Shown in pieces: positions 44,018 to 52,129 of a stretch of DNA of 64,000 bases; the stretch's first letter is position 1, and every line of letters begins with the position of its first letter. This stretch comes from Saccharomonospora marina XMU15 (lineage in GTDB: Bacteria > Actinomycetota > Actinomycetes > Mycobacteriales > Pseudonocardiaceae). The stretch spans positions 372,001 to 436,000 of the forward strand of contig NZ_CM001439.1 in the NCBI RefSeq assembly GCF_000244955.1, given 5' to 3'. Below the pieces are notes generated by a model. The model was not told where the DNA came from and made no database searches. It saw only the letters and a list, made by a program, of their open reading frames with translations. The position numbers were made by a program, and so were the translations under genes.

Positions 44018-44989
44018 TCACCTGGTCAGCAGGATCTTGCCGAAGATCCCGCCTTCCTCCAGCGCGCGGTGGGCGTCCGCGGCGCGCTCGAGCGGGAACG
44101 CCTGCCCGATCACCGGCCGCACGGTGCCCAACTCCACCATGGGCCACAGGTGCTCGCGCACGGCGGCCACGATCTCGCCCTTCTCCTCGACCGGCCTGGC
44201 CCGCAGCGTGGTGGCCGCGATGCTGGCCCGCTTGGCGATCAGCTTGCCCAGGTTGAGTTCGGCCTTGGTGCCGCCCTGCATGCCGATCACGACGAGCCTG
44301 CCACCTGTGGCGAGCGCGTCGATGTTGCGGCCGAGGTACTTGGCGCCCATGTTGTCGAGGATGACGTCGGCGCCGCCGGTTTCCCGCTTCACTTCCTCGA
44401 CGAAGTCCTGCTCGCGGTAGTTGATCGTGATGTCGGCGCCGAGTTGGCCGCAGCGCTCGAGCCGGTCCGGGGAACCCGCCGTGACGGCGACGGTCGCGCC
44501 GAGCGCCTTGCCGACCTGGATCGCGTGCGTACCGATGCCGCCCGCACCTCCGTGGACGAGCAGCACCTCGCCCTCGGAAAGCCCCGCGTGCATCACGACG
44601 TTCGACCACACTGTGCACGCCACTTCGGGAAGTGCCGCGGCGGCCACCAGCTCCACCTCACCCGGGACGGGCAGGAGTTGCACCGCGGGCACCGCGACCC
44701 GTTGCGCGTAACCTCCCCCCGCCAGCAGCGCGCACACCTCGTCGCCGACCTTCCAGCCGGACACGCCCTCGCCGATCTCGGCGATCGTTCCCGAACACTC
44801 GAGGCCGATGATTTCGCTGGCGCCCGGTGGTGGTGGGTAGTGGCCCTGCCGCTGGAGCAGGTCGGCTCTGTTGACGGCGCTCGCCGCGACGTCGATGACC
44901 ACCTCACCCGCACCCGGCACGGGGTCGGGGACCTGCGTCCATTCCAGGTTCTGCGGGCCGCCGGGCTCGCGCACCATGATCGCGTGCAT
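44018..44989 (-). CDS. NAD(P)H:quinone oxidoreductase, zeta-crystallin type
   Basis: A 323-residue zinc-independent MDR enzyme. It has the N-terminal GroES-like half (NRADLLQRQGHYPPPPGASEIIGLE) and the Rossmann motif VHGGAGGIGTHAIQVGKALGA near residues 140-160, followed by NYREQDFVEEV. The conserved YPPPPG and lack of the catalytic-zinc ligands place it with QOR/TP53I3-like quinone oxidoreductases. It corresponds in position to Rv3777. It is convergent with the desulfurase-like gene, 7 bp between stops. Confidence 0.9.
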   Translation of the reverse strand: MHAIMVREPGGPQNLEWTQVPDPVPGAGEVVIDVAASAVNRADLLQRQGHYPPPPGASEIIGLECSGTIAEIGEGVSGWKVGDEVCALLAGGGYAQRVAVPAVQLLPVPGEVELVAAAALPEVACTVWSNVVMHAGLSEGEVLLVHGGAGGIGTHAIQVGKALGATVAVTAGSPDRLERCGQLGADITINYREQDFVEEVKRETGGADVILDNMGAKYLGRNIDALATGGRLVVIGMQGGTKAELNLGKLIAKRASIAATTLRARPVEEKGEIVAAVREHLWPMVELGTVRPVIGQAFPLERAADAHRALEEGGIFGKILLTR

Positions 44990-44996
44990 AACGCAG

Positions 44997-45002
44997 ACTG
45001 TA
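44997..45002 (-). promoter_or_regulatory. -10 hexamer TACAGT upstream of the quinone oxidoreductase
   Basis: On the minus strand TACAGT stands 7 nt before ATG 44989, without a Shine-Dalgarno sequence. Confidence 0.4.
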
Positions 45003-45109
45003 TGTCACTCCGCAACAGCTCGCCCATGCGCGTTCCCTACGAACGGACCTTGACCTTTCCCACAAAAAGATCAAAAGTGACGCTCACCCGTCACGAAGGG
45101 GAAGTGTCT

Positions 45110-46639
45110 ATGTCATCACTCACGGCGAAACTGAGACCAGCCGTCGCGGTCGCGGCGTGCGCGAGCCTGGCTCTCGTCGGCGCCGGAACGGCGGTCGCGA
45201 AACCCGCGGCCGACCCGAACCTGCCGGACAAGCTCGTCAGGCAGGTCGAGGTCGGTAAGGTCAACCGGCATCTGATCGCCATGCAGCGGATCGCCGACAG
45301 CAGCGGCGGCAGCAGGGCGGCGAGCACCGAGGGGCATGCCAGGTCGGCCGAGTACATCGCCACCAAACTCGAAGCGGCAGGGTACGACGTGACCCGCCAG
45401 GAGTTTCCGTTCACCTACACCGAGACGCTCGCCGAGCGGCTCGAGTCCGGGGGCACCGAATTCGGGATCATCGTCATGAGCTACAGCCCTTCGACGCCGG
45501 AGGGTGGGATCACCGCGCCGCTCGCCGTGATCCAGCCGGACGACACACCTGGCTGCGAGGTGTCGGACTACGGCGACGTCACGGGCAGGATCGCGCTGAT
45601 CAAGCGCGGCGCGTGCACCTTCGCGCAGAAGCAGGCGTCAGCGGCCGACGCGGGTGCCGTCGGGGCCGTCATCTACAACAACGTCGAGGGCGATCTCAAC
45701 GGCACGCTCGGTGATCCCGATGCCGGGCGTATCCCCACCGGGGGCGTCACGCTGGCAGCGGGGCAGGAGCTCGCCGCCAAGGACGGCGCCGAGGTGACGC
45801 TGGAGCTGAGGGCGCTGCTGGAGGAGCGCACCAGCTACAACGTCATCGCGCAGACCAAGACCGGGCGCGACGACAACGTCGTGATGGCGGGCGCACACCT
45901 GGACAGCGTCACCGAGGGTCCCGGCATCAACGACAACGGCAGCGGTTCGGCCGCACTGCTGGAGACGGCACTGCAGCTCGGCGGCGAGCCGAGGGTCAAC
46001 AACGCCGTGCGATTCGCGTGGTGGAGTGCGGAGGAGTTCGGCCTGGTGGGCTCGACCCACTACGTCAACTCGCTTTCGTTCGAGCAGCAGCTCGACATCG
46101 CGCTGTACCTCAACTTCGACATGATCGGTTCGCCGAACGCGGGATACTTCGTCTACGATGGCGATGACTCCGACGGTGAGGGCGCGGGCGCGGGCCCGTA
46201 CGGCTCGGCGAAGATCGAGCAGGCATTCGTCGGCTACCTCGAGGGAGCGGGCGTCCCGACACAGGGGACCGACTTCTCCGGGCGTTCCGACTACGGCGAG
46301 TTCATCGCGGTGGGCATTCCTTCGGGCGGGCTGTTCACCGGCGCCGAAGGGGTCAAGACGGACGAGCAGGCCCAACTGTGGGGCGGTGAGGCCGGTGTCG
46401 CTTACGACCCGTGCTACCACCAGACCTGCGACAACCTGGGCAACGTCGACCGGGTGGCGCTGGACCGCAACGCCGACGCGATGGCCTGGGTGACGGCGAC
46501 CTACGCCCTCAGCACCGAGGACGTCAACGGCGTCACCGCGACGGCGGCGAAGGACAGGAAGAAGGTCGCGGCGCAGCGCGCGAACGCGCAGACCATGCGG
46601 GCCGCGGCGGCCGACCACGGTCACGCCGAGTCCGCCTGA
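45110..46639 (+). CDS. Secreted M28 family zinc aminopeptidase with PA domain
   Basis: A 509-residue exported peptidase. A signal peptide ends near AGTAVAKP (about residue 31). A PA domain with GDVTGRIALIKRGACTFAQK follows (about 140-240). The M28 domain supplies two-zinc ligands: His263 in AGAHLDSV, Asp in GINDNGSG, Glu-Glu in SAEEFGLVG, Asp in NFDMIGSPN and His in YHQTCDNL. It resembles the Streptomyces griseus aminopeptidase family and mycobacterial LpqL but has no lipobox. GAAGGGGAAG upstream of ATG 45110 supports the start. Confidence 0.93.
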   Translation: MSSLTAKLRPAVAVAACASLALVGAGTAVAKPAADPNLPDKLVRQVEVGKVNRHLIAMQRIADSSGGSRAASTEGHARSAEYIATKLEAAGYDVTRQEFPFTYTETLAERLESGGTEFGIIVMSYSPSTPEGGITAPLAVIQPDDTPGCEVSDYGDVTGRIALIKRGACTFAQKQASAADAGAVGAVIYNNVEGDLNGTLGDPDAGRIPTGGVTLAAGQELAAKDGAEVTLELRALLEERTSYNVIAQTKTGRDDNVVMAGAHLDSVTEGPGINDNGSGSAALLETALQLGGEPRVNNAVRFAWWSAEEFGLVGSTHYVNSLSFEQQLDIALYLNFDMIGSPNAGYFVYDGDDSDGEGAGAGPYGSAKIEQAFVGYLEGAGVPTQGTDFSGRSDYGEFIAVGIPSGGLFTGAEGVKTDEQAQLWGGEAGVAYDPCYHQTCDNLGNVDRVALDRNADAMAWVTATYALSTEDVNGVTATAAKDRKKVAAQRANAQTMRAAAADHGHAESA

Positions 46640-46648
46640 CGCGTACTC

Positions 46649-46684
46649 GGTGGTCGCGGGTGGCGCTTGCCACCCACGACCACC
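46649..46684 (+). terminator. Strong bidirectional hairpin terminator
   Basis: Arms 46649-46664 and 46669-46684 (16 nt, one mismatch) with loop GCTT, between the convergent aminopeptidase and zinc metallopeptidase genes. Confidence 0.85.
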
Positions 46685-46699
46685 GGGGCACGCGGGCCT

Positions 46700-47596
46700 T
46701 CAGCCGAGATCGGGGGCGCCGAAGGTGTCGCAACGGGTCGGATCCGCGGTGTTGAGACCGGTGGTGAACCAGTACTCCCGTTGGGCCGAGGTGCCGTGCG
46801 TGAACCGTGATTCGTCCACAGCCCCGCCGAACTCCCGCTGGATGAAGTCGTCGCCGATGCGGCCCGCGGTGTCGAGCGCGGCCGCGATGTCGTTGGTGAT
46901 CTCGGTCAGCAGCGGCCGCCCGTTCTCGGTGAGCGTTGTGGTGGCGTTGCGCGCCCACACGCCCGCGTAGCAGTCGGCCTGCAGTTCCAGCCGCACACTG
47001 TCCGACGTGACTCCGGTGCCTTCCCGGACGCGTGTCGAGATTCCGAGCAGGTTCTGCACGTGGTGGCCGTACTCGTGGGCGAGCACGTAGGCCTCGGAGA
47101 ACAGGCCGCCCCGCGCTCCGAAGCGTTCCCGTAGGTCGGTGAAGAACCCCAGGTCGAGATACACCCCGGCGTCGGTGGGGCAGTAGAACGGCCCGACGTC
47201 GGAGCCTGCACTGCCGCACGCGGTGTCGATCCCGCCGCTGAAGAACGTGGTGACGGATTCGTGGTAGGTGAGTCCGGTGCGGGCCAGTTCGCCTGCCCAG
47301 TAGTCCTGGATCGAGTTCACGATCGCCACGACGGCGCACTCGTGGTCGGTGTTGGCGTCGGCGCCGGTGCGGCACTGCCTTGCCAGCGAGTCGCTGTCGA
47401 CCTGCTGACCCGGCTCGACGGTACCGAGGGTCGGCGTGTCCACAGGCACGCCACCGAACTGGGCGAGTACGAAGTAGATGAGCAGCCCGACGATCCCGAG
47501 ACCGCCTCCGCCGACCGCGACCCGCCCACCTACGCCGCCACCGCGCAGATCGCGGACCTCTGAGACGTCCAGTTCGGCGTCCTCGTTGAATCTCAC
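46700..47596 (-). CDS. Neutral zinc metallopeptidase (YpfJ/PF04228 family)
   Basis: A 298-residue single-pass membrane protein: short cytoplasmic start MRFNEDAELDVSEVRDLRGG, a membrane segment (about 30-50), then an exported domain with the zincin motif HEYGHHVQ (His174, Glu175, His178) and the downstream LELQADCYAGVWA. The substrate is unknown. GTG 47596 is preferred over TTG 47608 because it gives the family N-terminus and a TATTGT stands 8 nt upstream. Confidence 0.9.
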   Translation of the reverse strand: MRFNEDAELDVSEVRDLRGGGVGGRVAVGGGGLGIVGLLIYFVLAQFGGVPVDTPTLGTVEPGQQVDSDSLARQCRTGADANTDHECAVVAIVNSIQDYWAGELARTGLTYHESVTTFFSGGIDTACGSAGSDVGPFYCPTDAGVYLDLGFFTDLRERFGARGGLFSEAYVLAHEYGHHVQNLLGISTRVREGTGVTSDSVRLELQADCYAGVWARNATTTLTENGRPLLTEITNDIAAALDTAGRIGDDFIQREFGGAVDESRFTHGTSAQREYWFTTGLNTADPTRCDTFGAPDLG

Positions 47597-47604
47597 GAGC
47601 GATG

Positions 47605-47610
47605 ACAATA
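47605..47610 (-). promoter_or_regulatory. -10 hexamer TATTGT upstream of the metallopeptidase
   Basis: On the minus strand TATTGT stands 8 nt before GTG 47596, a leaderless-type arrangement. Confidence 0.45.
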
Positions 47611-48032
47611 TGCCAATACGAAACCTGGGTGCGGTGTGCCCGAAGGCATCCGCACCCAGGATTACCGAGGTTGTCCATTTGTCTGAGCGGTCGACCGTTT
47701 ACCGGGTCGGCGAGGGCACTGCGGCGCGTGCCAGAACATCGCGCCGAAACAGGCCCGATCGACGCCGTCTTGTGCGAGAAGACGCGTAGAACATCCCGGA
47801 CTGCTCACGATCACGGCCGAGGCGTTACAGGCTGTCCCGACCGTGGGAACACAGTCCCCGCTGCTCCTCGACAGCGGGACGGTCAACCGCGCGTGTCACC
47901 ATTCGTCACCGCATCACCTGACCCTTTCCCGGCGGAGCACCGAACCGGTACTGGGCTGGAGTCCTCGACTTGTTCGGTGACTCCGTCCGATGCCTCCAGG
48001 GTGCTCCGTTTGCAGTCAGCTCGCAACCAAAT

Positions 48033-48058
48033 CGCAACCCACCATTCGGTGAGTTGCG
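48033..48058. promoter_or_regulatory. Palindrome upstream of the MarR gene, candidate operator
   Basis: CGCAACCCACC (48033-48043) and GGTGAGTTGCG (48048-48058) are complementary at 10 of 11 positions around the spacer ATTC. A partial direct copy, TCGCAACCA, lies just before it at 48021-48029. It ends 54 nt before the MarR start, close to the expected -35 region, and may be an autoregulatory site; MarR proteins bind such dyads. Confidence 0.5.
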
Positions 48059-48098
48059 GTATTGGCCACTCGGTGCGGGAACCCGGGTGCCGTGGCTC

Positions 48099-48104
48099 TA
48101 CTCT
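48099..48104 (+). promoter_or_regulatory. -10 hexamer TACTCT upstream of the MarR gene
   Basis: TACTCT stands 8 nt before ATG 48113, with no Shine-Dalgarno sequence. Confidence 0.45.
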
Positions 48105-48112
48105 CCGTTGCC

Positions 48113-48589
48113 ATGACCGAGGTTTCGCGCCGGACGCGCTGGCTGACCGATACCGAAATGCTGGCGTGGCGTTCCTACATCGTGTCGACGCTGAAACTGC
48201 GGCAGCGGCTGCACCGCGAACTCACCGATCAGCACGACGTCTCGCTCACCGACTACGAGGTGCTGGTCTGCCTTTCCCAGGCCGAGGAAGGCAGCATGCG
48301 GATGACCGAACTCGCGCAGCTGCTGGGCTCCACGAAGAGCAGGCTGTCGCACCAGGTCGCACGCATGGAGGAAGCAGGCTACCTGCGCAGGGGCAAGGAC
48401 CTTCGGGATCGAAGGGGCGTTACGGCGGAGTTGACACAGCAGGGCGAGCGGTTGCTGGAACGCTCGGCGCCGACCCACGTCGAAGGCGTGCGCGAACATT
48501 TCGTCGACCTGCTGACCACCGAGGAGCAGTTGCTGGTGGGGGAGGTGTTCTCGCGGGTGCTCGCACACCTGACAGAGCTCGAGGACTGA
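48113..48589 (+). CDS. MarR family transcriptional regulator
   Basis: A 158-residue winged-helix regulator. The recognition part is MRMTELAQLLGSTKSRLSHQVARMEEAGYLRR (about residues 61-93), the wing is KDLRDRRGVTAELTQQGERLLE, and flanking helices form the dimer domain. Effector and targets are unknown. The palindrome upstream suggests autoregulation. The nearest genes are a tRNA and the divergent metallopeptidase, so no target enzyme can be named. Confidence 0.9.
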   Translation: MTEVSRRTRWLTDTEMLAWRSYIVSTLKLRQRLHRELTDQHDVSLTDYEVLVCLSQAEEGSMRMTELAQLLGSTKSRLSHQVARMEEAGYLRRGKDLRDRRGVTAELTQQGERLLERSAPTHVEGVREHFVDLLTTEEQLLVGEVFSRVLAHLTELED

Positions 48590-48609
48590 GACGTTACGCT
48601 GAGCGCAAG

Positions 48610-48694
48610 GGAAGCGTGGCAGAGCGGCCGAATGCACTCGCCTTGAAAGCGAGCGACGGGCAACCGTCCGGGGGTTCAAATCCCTCCGCTTCCG
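48610..48694 (+). tRNA. tRNA-Ser (anticodon UGA)
   Basis: Acceptor GGAAGCG (48610-48616) pairs with CGCTTCC (48687-48693). The anticodon stem CTCGC/GCGAG encloses loop CTTGAAA with TGA at 48644-48646. A long class II variable arm and the T-arm GGGTTCAAATCCC are present. CCA is not encoded. Confidence 0.97.
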
Positions 48695-48711
48695 CGCCTG
48701 TGACCAGGGAA

Positions 48712-48747
48712 GAAGCCGGGGCGGCCGATACGTGCCGTCCCGGCTTC
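48712..48747 (+). terminator. Hairpin terminator after tRNA-Ser
   Basis: Arms 48712-48725 and 48734-48747 (14 nt, one mismatch) with an 8-nt loop; it lies between the tRNA and the convergent ImmA gene and can serve both. Confidence 0.75.
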
Positions 48748-48782
48748 GGTCTGGGTCGCAGTCTGCGTAGCGGTTTTGGAGT

Positions 48783-49406
48783 TCAGGCGGTCGGGGTACC
48801 GGTTCGACCCGGCTCGCCGACCGTCGCGTTCACCGTGGGGCGTGGCCATTTCTGCCTCGTGCGGCACGCGATGCGGCGTGCGGCCGTCGCGTTCATCCGC
48901 CAGCGCGCCATGCGTTCGCTGACCCGGAAGTACCTGGCCACCGTTGCGTCGGTCCAGCCGCGAAACGCCGCCCTGCGTGCGGCGGAGCAGGGTATGAGCA
49001 GCTCGCCCGACAGCTCGGCCGCTTCCTGCTCCAACTCGGCGGGCGAGGACACACAACGGTTCTCAGCGCTGAGCAGCACGCCGAAGTCGTGCTCGAGAAG
49101 CACGTGGGCCATCTCGTGCGCGATGGTCGAGCGGCGTCGCTTCCACTCGTGGACGTGGTTCTCGACTATCACCTTGCCGCGCCCCACGGCGAGCAACGCG
49201 GCCGAGAACGCGTCGGCGCGCGGGCCGGTGAAATGCCGCACCGCCGGTTCGGGCAGCCATGGGTGGCTAAGCTCGAAGACCTCGATGCCGTACAGCTCGG
49301 CCAGCGCGTACGGGTCCATCGGAGCGAACGCATCGATGCCCATCTCCTCACGCACTTCGAGCGCAAGTCGCTTCGCCGTCGCCTTGAATCCGCGCCGCAG
49401 GTACAC
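48783..49406 (-). CDS. ImmA/IrrE family metallo-endopeptidase
   Basis: A 207-residue protein with the zinc protease motif IAHEMAHVLLEHD (His97, Glu98, His101) and a downstream EQEAAELSGELLIP, the third-ligand region of the ImmA/IrrE (COG2856) family. A C-terminal helix-turn-helix-like stretch (ATVARYFRVSERMARWRM) follows. GTG 49406 begins one base after the stop of the XRE regulator gene. Such proteases usually cleave or inactivate their partner repressor; the partner here is the XRE protein. Confidence 0.88.
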   Translation of the reverse strand: MYLRRGFKATAKRLALEVREEMGIDAFAPMDPYALAELYGIEVFELSHPWLPEPAVRHFTGPRADAFSAALLAVGRGKVIVENHVHEWKRRRSTIAHEMAHVLLEHDFGVLLSAENRCVSSPAELEQEAAELSGELLIPCSAARRAAFRGWTDATVARYFRVSERMARWRMNATAARRIACRTRQKWPRPTVNATVGEPGRTGTPTA

Positions 49407-49407
49407 G

Positions 49408-49779
49408 CTAGCTCTCCCGCCGATCGGCCTTGATCCTTCGCATGGTGGCCCCGAAGATCTCCAGCAGGTACTCCCTGTCCGCCTCGGTGAGGTCCTCCTG
49501 GGCACGCAGCAGCAGTGCGAGTTTGGTTTCCAGTGCGGGTCCGCGTTCCCTGGGTGGCCGCGGGCCCGGCCACACCATGAAGTCCTCTGCGGGCGAACCC
49601 AGCCACTGCACCAGGGCGATGAACCCGTCGAGGTCGGGCCTGTGCCCGTTTCCCATGCGGCTGAGTAGGGACGGACTCACCCCTGCCTCTTCGGCGAGCT
49701 GCCGCCACGACAGCCCCCGAGCCCTTCGTTGGGCGTCGAGCGCGTCGTGCAGCCCGCGCGCGTCCATCCGGCCTTCCAT
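49408..49779 (-). CDS. XRE family transcriptional regulator
   Basis: A 123-residue protein. The helix-turn-helix is GLSWRQLAEEAGVSPSLLSRMGNGHRPDL (about residues 22-50), followed by a helical tail QEDLTEADREYLLEIFGATM. ATG 49779 is chosen over an upstream in-frame ATG because the extra residues are Arg/Lys-rich and atypical. It forms a tight pair with the ImmA-type protease gene, like phage or ICE repressor-protease modules and some toxin-antitoxin-like pairs. Confidence 0.85.
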   Translation of the reverse strand: MEGRMDARGLHDALDAQRRARGLSWRQLAEEAGVSPSLLSRMGNGHRPDLDGFIALVQWLGSPAEDFMVWPGPRPPRERGPALETKLALLLRAQEDLTEADREYLLEIFGATMRRIKADRRES

Positions 49780-49898
49780 GTCACTGCCCTTTCGTCTCCT
49801 TCGTTTCACTATCACAGGGGTGTGTCATTCCTGCCAGCTGTGCCAATGATGACCTACCGTTGCAGCAAAGCAATACAGGCGAAGCGGAGGGGGCGGCA

Positions 49899-50168
49899 TT
49901 GGCTCGCAAGCGGTTTCTGGTTCGGTTCCAGGTGTCGGCGGACTCGTTGACTTGGCTGGTGGTCCGCGACGGCGATGTCCTGGAGAGGTATTGCCGAAAG
50001 CGCGACGCGATCGGCAGGGCGGCCCGGCTGGCACGGGCCGACCCACCCGCCGCTCTCGTGGTCGAGCGGATGGACGGAACGGTCCAGGCAAGCCGAAGAT
50101 ACGGCCCCGGCTCTTCGGAGGAACCCGGTCCGCGGGGCGCGGACCGCGAGCCGGGAAGTACGGTGTGA
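49899..50168 (+). CDS. DUF2188-like small protein
   Basis: An 89-residue protein. The pattern TWLVVRDGDVLERYCRKRDAIGRAARLA then ALVVERMDGTVQASRRYG resembles DUF2188, a small beta-alpha-beta fold of unknown role. TTG 49899 is chosen because GGAGGGGG lies 7 nt upstream; a TTG at 49860 would also be in frame. The TGA overlaps the GTG of the NagZ-like gene (GTGA), so the two are coupled. Confidence 0.65.
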   Translation: MARKRFLVRFQVSADSLTWLVVRDGDVLERYCRKRDAIGRAARLARADPPAALVVERMDGTVQASRRYGPGSSEEPGPRGADREPGSTV

Positions 50169-51346
50169 GCACGATGAAGCGTTTGTTGCCGACGATCGTG
50201 GTGGCTGCCCTGCTGAGTGCCTGCGGCGGGTCCGGCGAGCAGGCAGGGGATGAACCAGCGCGGGAAGTGCCGACTCCGCCGGTCTCCGCGAGTTCCGTGC
50301 CCTCCACTCCGCCCTCCACGACACCGCCGACCACCACCCGGCCCGAGGGACCCAACTGCGAACCCGTGGTCGCGGACATGTCGACAAGGCAGCGGCTGGC
50401 GCAGTTGCTCGTCGTGGGAGTCGATCCGGCCGACCCGGCCGCGGCGGTCGCGCTGGTGGACCAGGAGCAGATCGGCGGAATCTTCATCGGCGGCAACGCC
50501 ACGCAACTGCTCACCGGTGACGCGCTCGCGCGGGTGCAGCAGGCGGCACGCTTGCCCGTCTCCGTAGCCGTGGATGACGAAGGCGGCCGCGTGCAGCGGA
50601 TCGACGAACTCTCCGGCTCCATTCCCAGCGCGCGGGAGATGGCGCGGACCATGACACCGGAGCAGGTTCGCGCCCTCGCCCTCGAGCGCGGCCGGGCGTT
50701 GCAGACCCACGGCGTCACCGTCAACTACGCGCCCGACGTCGATCTCACCGACGGACCGTCGGACGGCGTGATCGGTGACCGCTCGTTCAGCGCTGACCCG
50801 GCCGTGGCCAGGAAGTACGCCGTCGCCTTCGCGCAGGGCATGAGCGAGGCAGGCGTCCAGCCCGTGGTGAAGCACTTCCCGGGTCACGGCCGAGCCGACG
50901 GTGACTCGCATGCTTCGCTGGTCCGGACACCGCCGCTGGCCGATCTGCGCGGCAACGACCTGTTGCCGTACGAGCGGATCGGTGAGTACGGCGAGGGAAC
51001 CGGCGTGATGGTCGGGCACCTGGACGTTCCGGGACTCACCGGCGGTGAGCCTGCCTCGCTTTCCCCGGCGACCTACGAACTGCTGCGTGGTGAGTTCGGG
51101 TTCCAGGGGCCCGCGCTCACCGACGATCTCGGCGCCATGAAGGCGATCTCCGACAGGTATCCGTTGCCGGAGGCGGTGCTTCGGGCGCTGCAGGCAGGTG
51201 CTGACCAGCCCCTGTGGTCCTCGGGTGGCCAGGTTGACGTGGTGCTCGACAGGCTGGAGCAGGCCACCTCGAGCGGTGAGTTGCCGCAAACGCGGGTGAG
51301 GGAGGCGCTGGACAGGGTGTTGCTTGCGAAGGGCGCCTGCGGCTGA
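50165..51346 (+). CDS. GH3 beta-N-acetylhexosaminidase lipoprotein (NagZ/LpqI-like)
   Basis: A lipoprotein of 390-393 residues. The signal is followed by the lipobox LLSAC, a Pro/Thr/Ser-rich linker, and a GH3 domain. It has DDEGGRVQRI, VKHFPGHGRADGDSHASL (with the GH3 KH and catalytic D-x-H region) and the nucleophile Asp region TDDLGAMKAI. This is the single-domain NagZ form, which removes GlcNAc from muropeptides during cell-wall recycling, as mycobacterial LpqI does. GTG 50165 overlaps the previous stop; ATG 50174 is an alternative start. Confidence 0.9.
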   Translation: MSTMKRLLPTIVVAALLSACGGSGEQAGDEPAREVPTPPVSASSVPSTPPSTTPPTTTRPEGPNCEPVVADMSTRQRLAQLLVVGVDPADPAAAVALVDQEQIGGIFIGGNATQLLTGDALARVQQAARLPVSVAVDDEGGRVQRIDELSGSIPSAREMARTMTPEQVRALALERGRALQTHGVTVNYAPDVDLTDGPSDGVIGDRSFSADPAVARKYAVAFAQGMSEAGVQPVVKHFPGHGRADGDSHASLVRTPPLADLRGNDLLPYERIGEYGEGTGVMVGHLDVPGLTGGEPASLSPATYELLRGEFGFQGPALTDDLGAMKAISDRYPLPEAVLRALQAGADQPLWSSGGQVDVVLDRLEQATSSGELPQTRVREALDRVLLAKGACG

Positions 51347-51365
51347 GCAAGCCGCGCCCGCCGCG

Positions 51366-51776
51366 TCAGGGCCTGGCCGTCGTCAGGTCGGCTATCAGAC
51401 CGTCGAGGTCCAGGTGGTCGCTCTCCACGCCGAGCCCCACCAGTTCCACGGTCCGCCCGATGAACCGCAGCACGTCCACCCGGCTCAGTTCCACCACCGC
51501 GTACCCGTCGGGTGATTCCAGTTCGAGCACGAGGAGGTCGCGGTTTCCCGACAGATCAGGGCGAATCCGAACGTCTCCGATGCCGGCGACCTCGGAGAGC
51601 CCTGCGATGAGAAGATCGCGGGCGAATTCCCATTCGACCCACTCCCCGGGCTCAACGCGAAAGGCCAGGGCGATGGTGAACGGCTCGCTCGCCGAATAGG
51701 ACAGCCGGGAAAGCAGGGGTGTATCGCAGCCGTCGAGGTAGGCGAACTGGCTCTGGTGCACGGTGTCGTTGTCCAC
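51366..51776 (-). CDS. SsgA family sporulation/cell division regulator
   Basis: A 136-residue protein of the SsgA-like family, with PFTIALAFRVEPGEWVEWEFARDLLIAGL in the first half and VVELSRVDVLRFIGRTVELV near the end, the two conserved blocks. SsgB-type members position FtsZ during sporulation septation in streptomycetes. GTG 51776 gives the family length, with GGGAG upstream. It is convergent with the NagZ-like gene, which also acts on the wall. Whether this is the SsgB orthologue or a later paralogue cannot be told. Confidence 0.88.
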   Translation of the reverse strand: MDNDTVHQSQFAYLDGCDTPLLSRLSYSASEPFTIALAFRVEPGEWVEWEFARDLLIAGLSEVAGIGDVRIRPDLSGNRDLLVLELESPDGYAVVELSRVDVLRFIGRTVELVGLGVESDHLDLDGLIADLTTARP

Positions 51777-52129
51777 GGCACACTCCCGTCGAAGTCCCCT
51801 GCCGCCCGCGAGACGCGTGCGGTCCTTCCGTAGAAGAAGACGTCCACCCGGCTTCGAGGTGATACGCCATTCGGGCGAATCCTGTCTGTTCAACAGAGGG
51901 TAGATCGGGCGGGGTCGAACCGGCCGGTAATCGTCCGGGCGTGTACGAAACCTGGGACTGAAGGTGTTTGCCACAAGCAACTTGCGAAATGCGTTCACTC
52001 AATCGAGTCGTGTTCGGCCGCAAGCGGGCCTGATCTAGTGACAGGGCACAAAGGGGGCGGTAAACAGCCATCAGATGCCTTGGCCGAGCCAGGAAAACGC
52101 TTGGGGACCGTATCCAATGGAGGGACCTG
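51777..52129. other. 353-bp intergenic region
   Basis: Divergent region between the SsgA-family and proline-rich membrane protein genes. It contains A/T-richer stretches near 51955-52000, suitable for promoters, and a Shine-Dalgarno GGAGGGA at 52119-52125. No gene, palindrome or repeat was seen. Confidence 0.4.

Larger units (their letters stand above)
47597..48112. other. 516-bp intergenic region
   Basis: Holds the metallopeptidase promoter hexamer (47605-47610), the palindrome at 48033-48058 and the MarR promoter hexamer (48099-48104). The middle part (about 47650-48020) shows no convincing gene or repeat; reading frames there lack codon bias and ribosome sites. Confidence 0.5.

Noticed and set aside
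48610-52000. Integrative element at tRNA-Ser
   Set aside because: No integrase, no second copy of the tRNA 3' end recognised by eye, and the genes that follow are ordinary wall and division genes.
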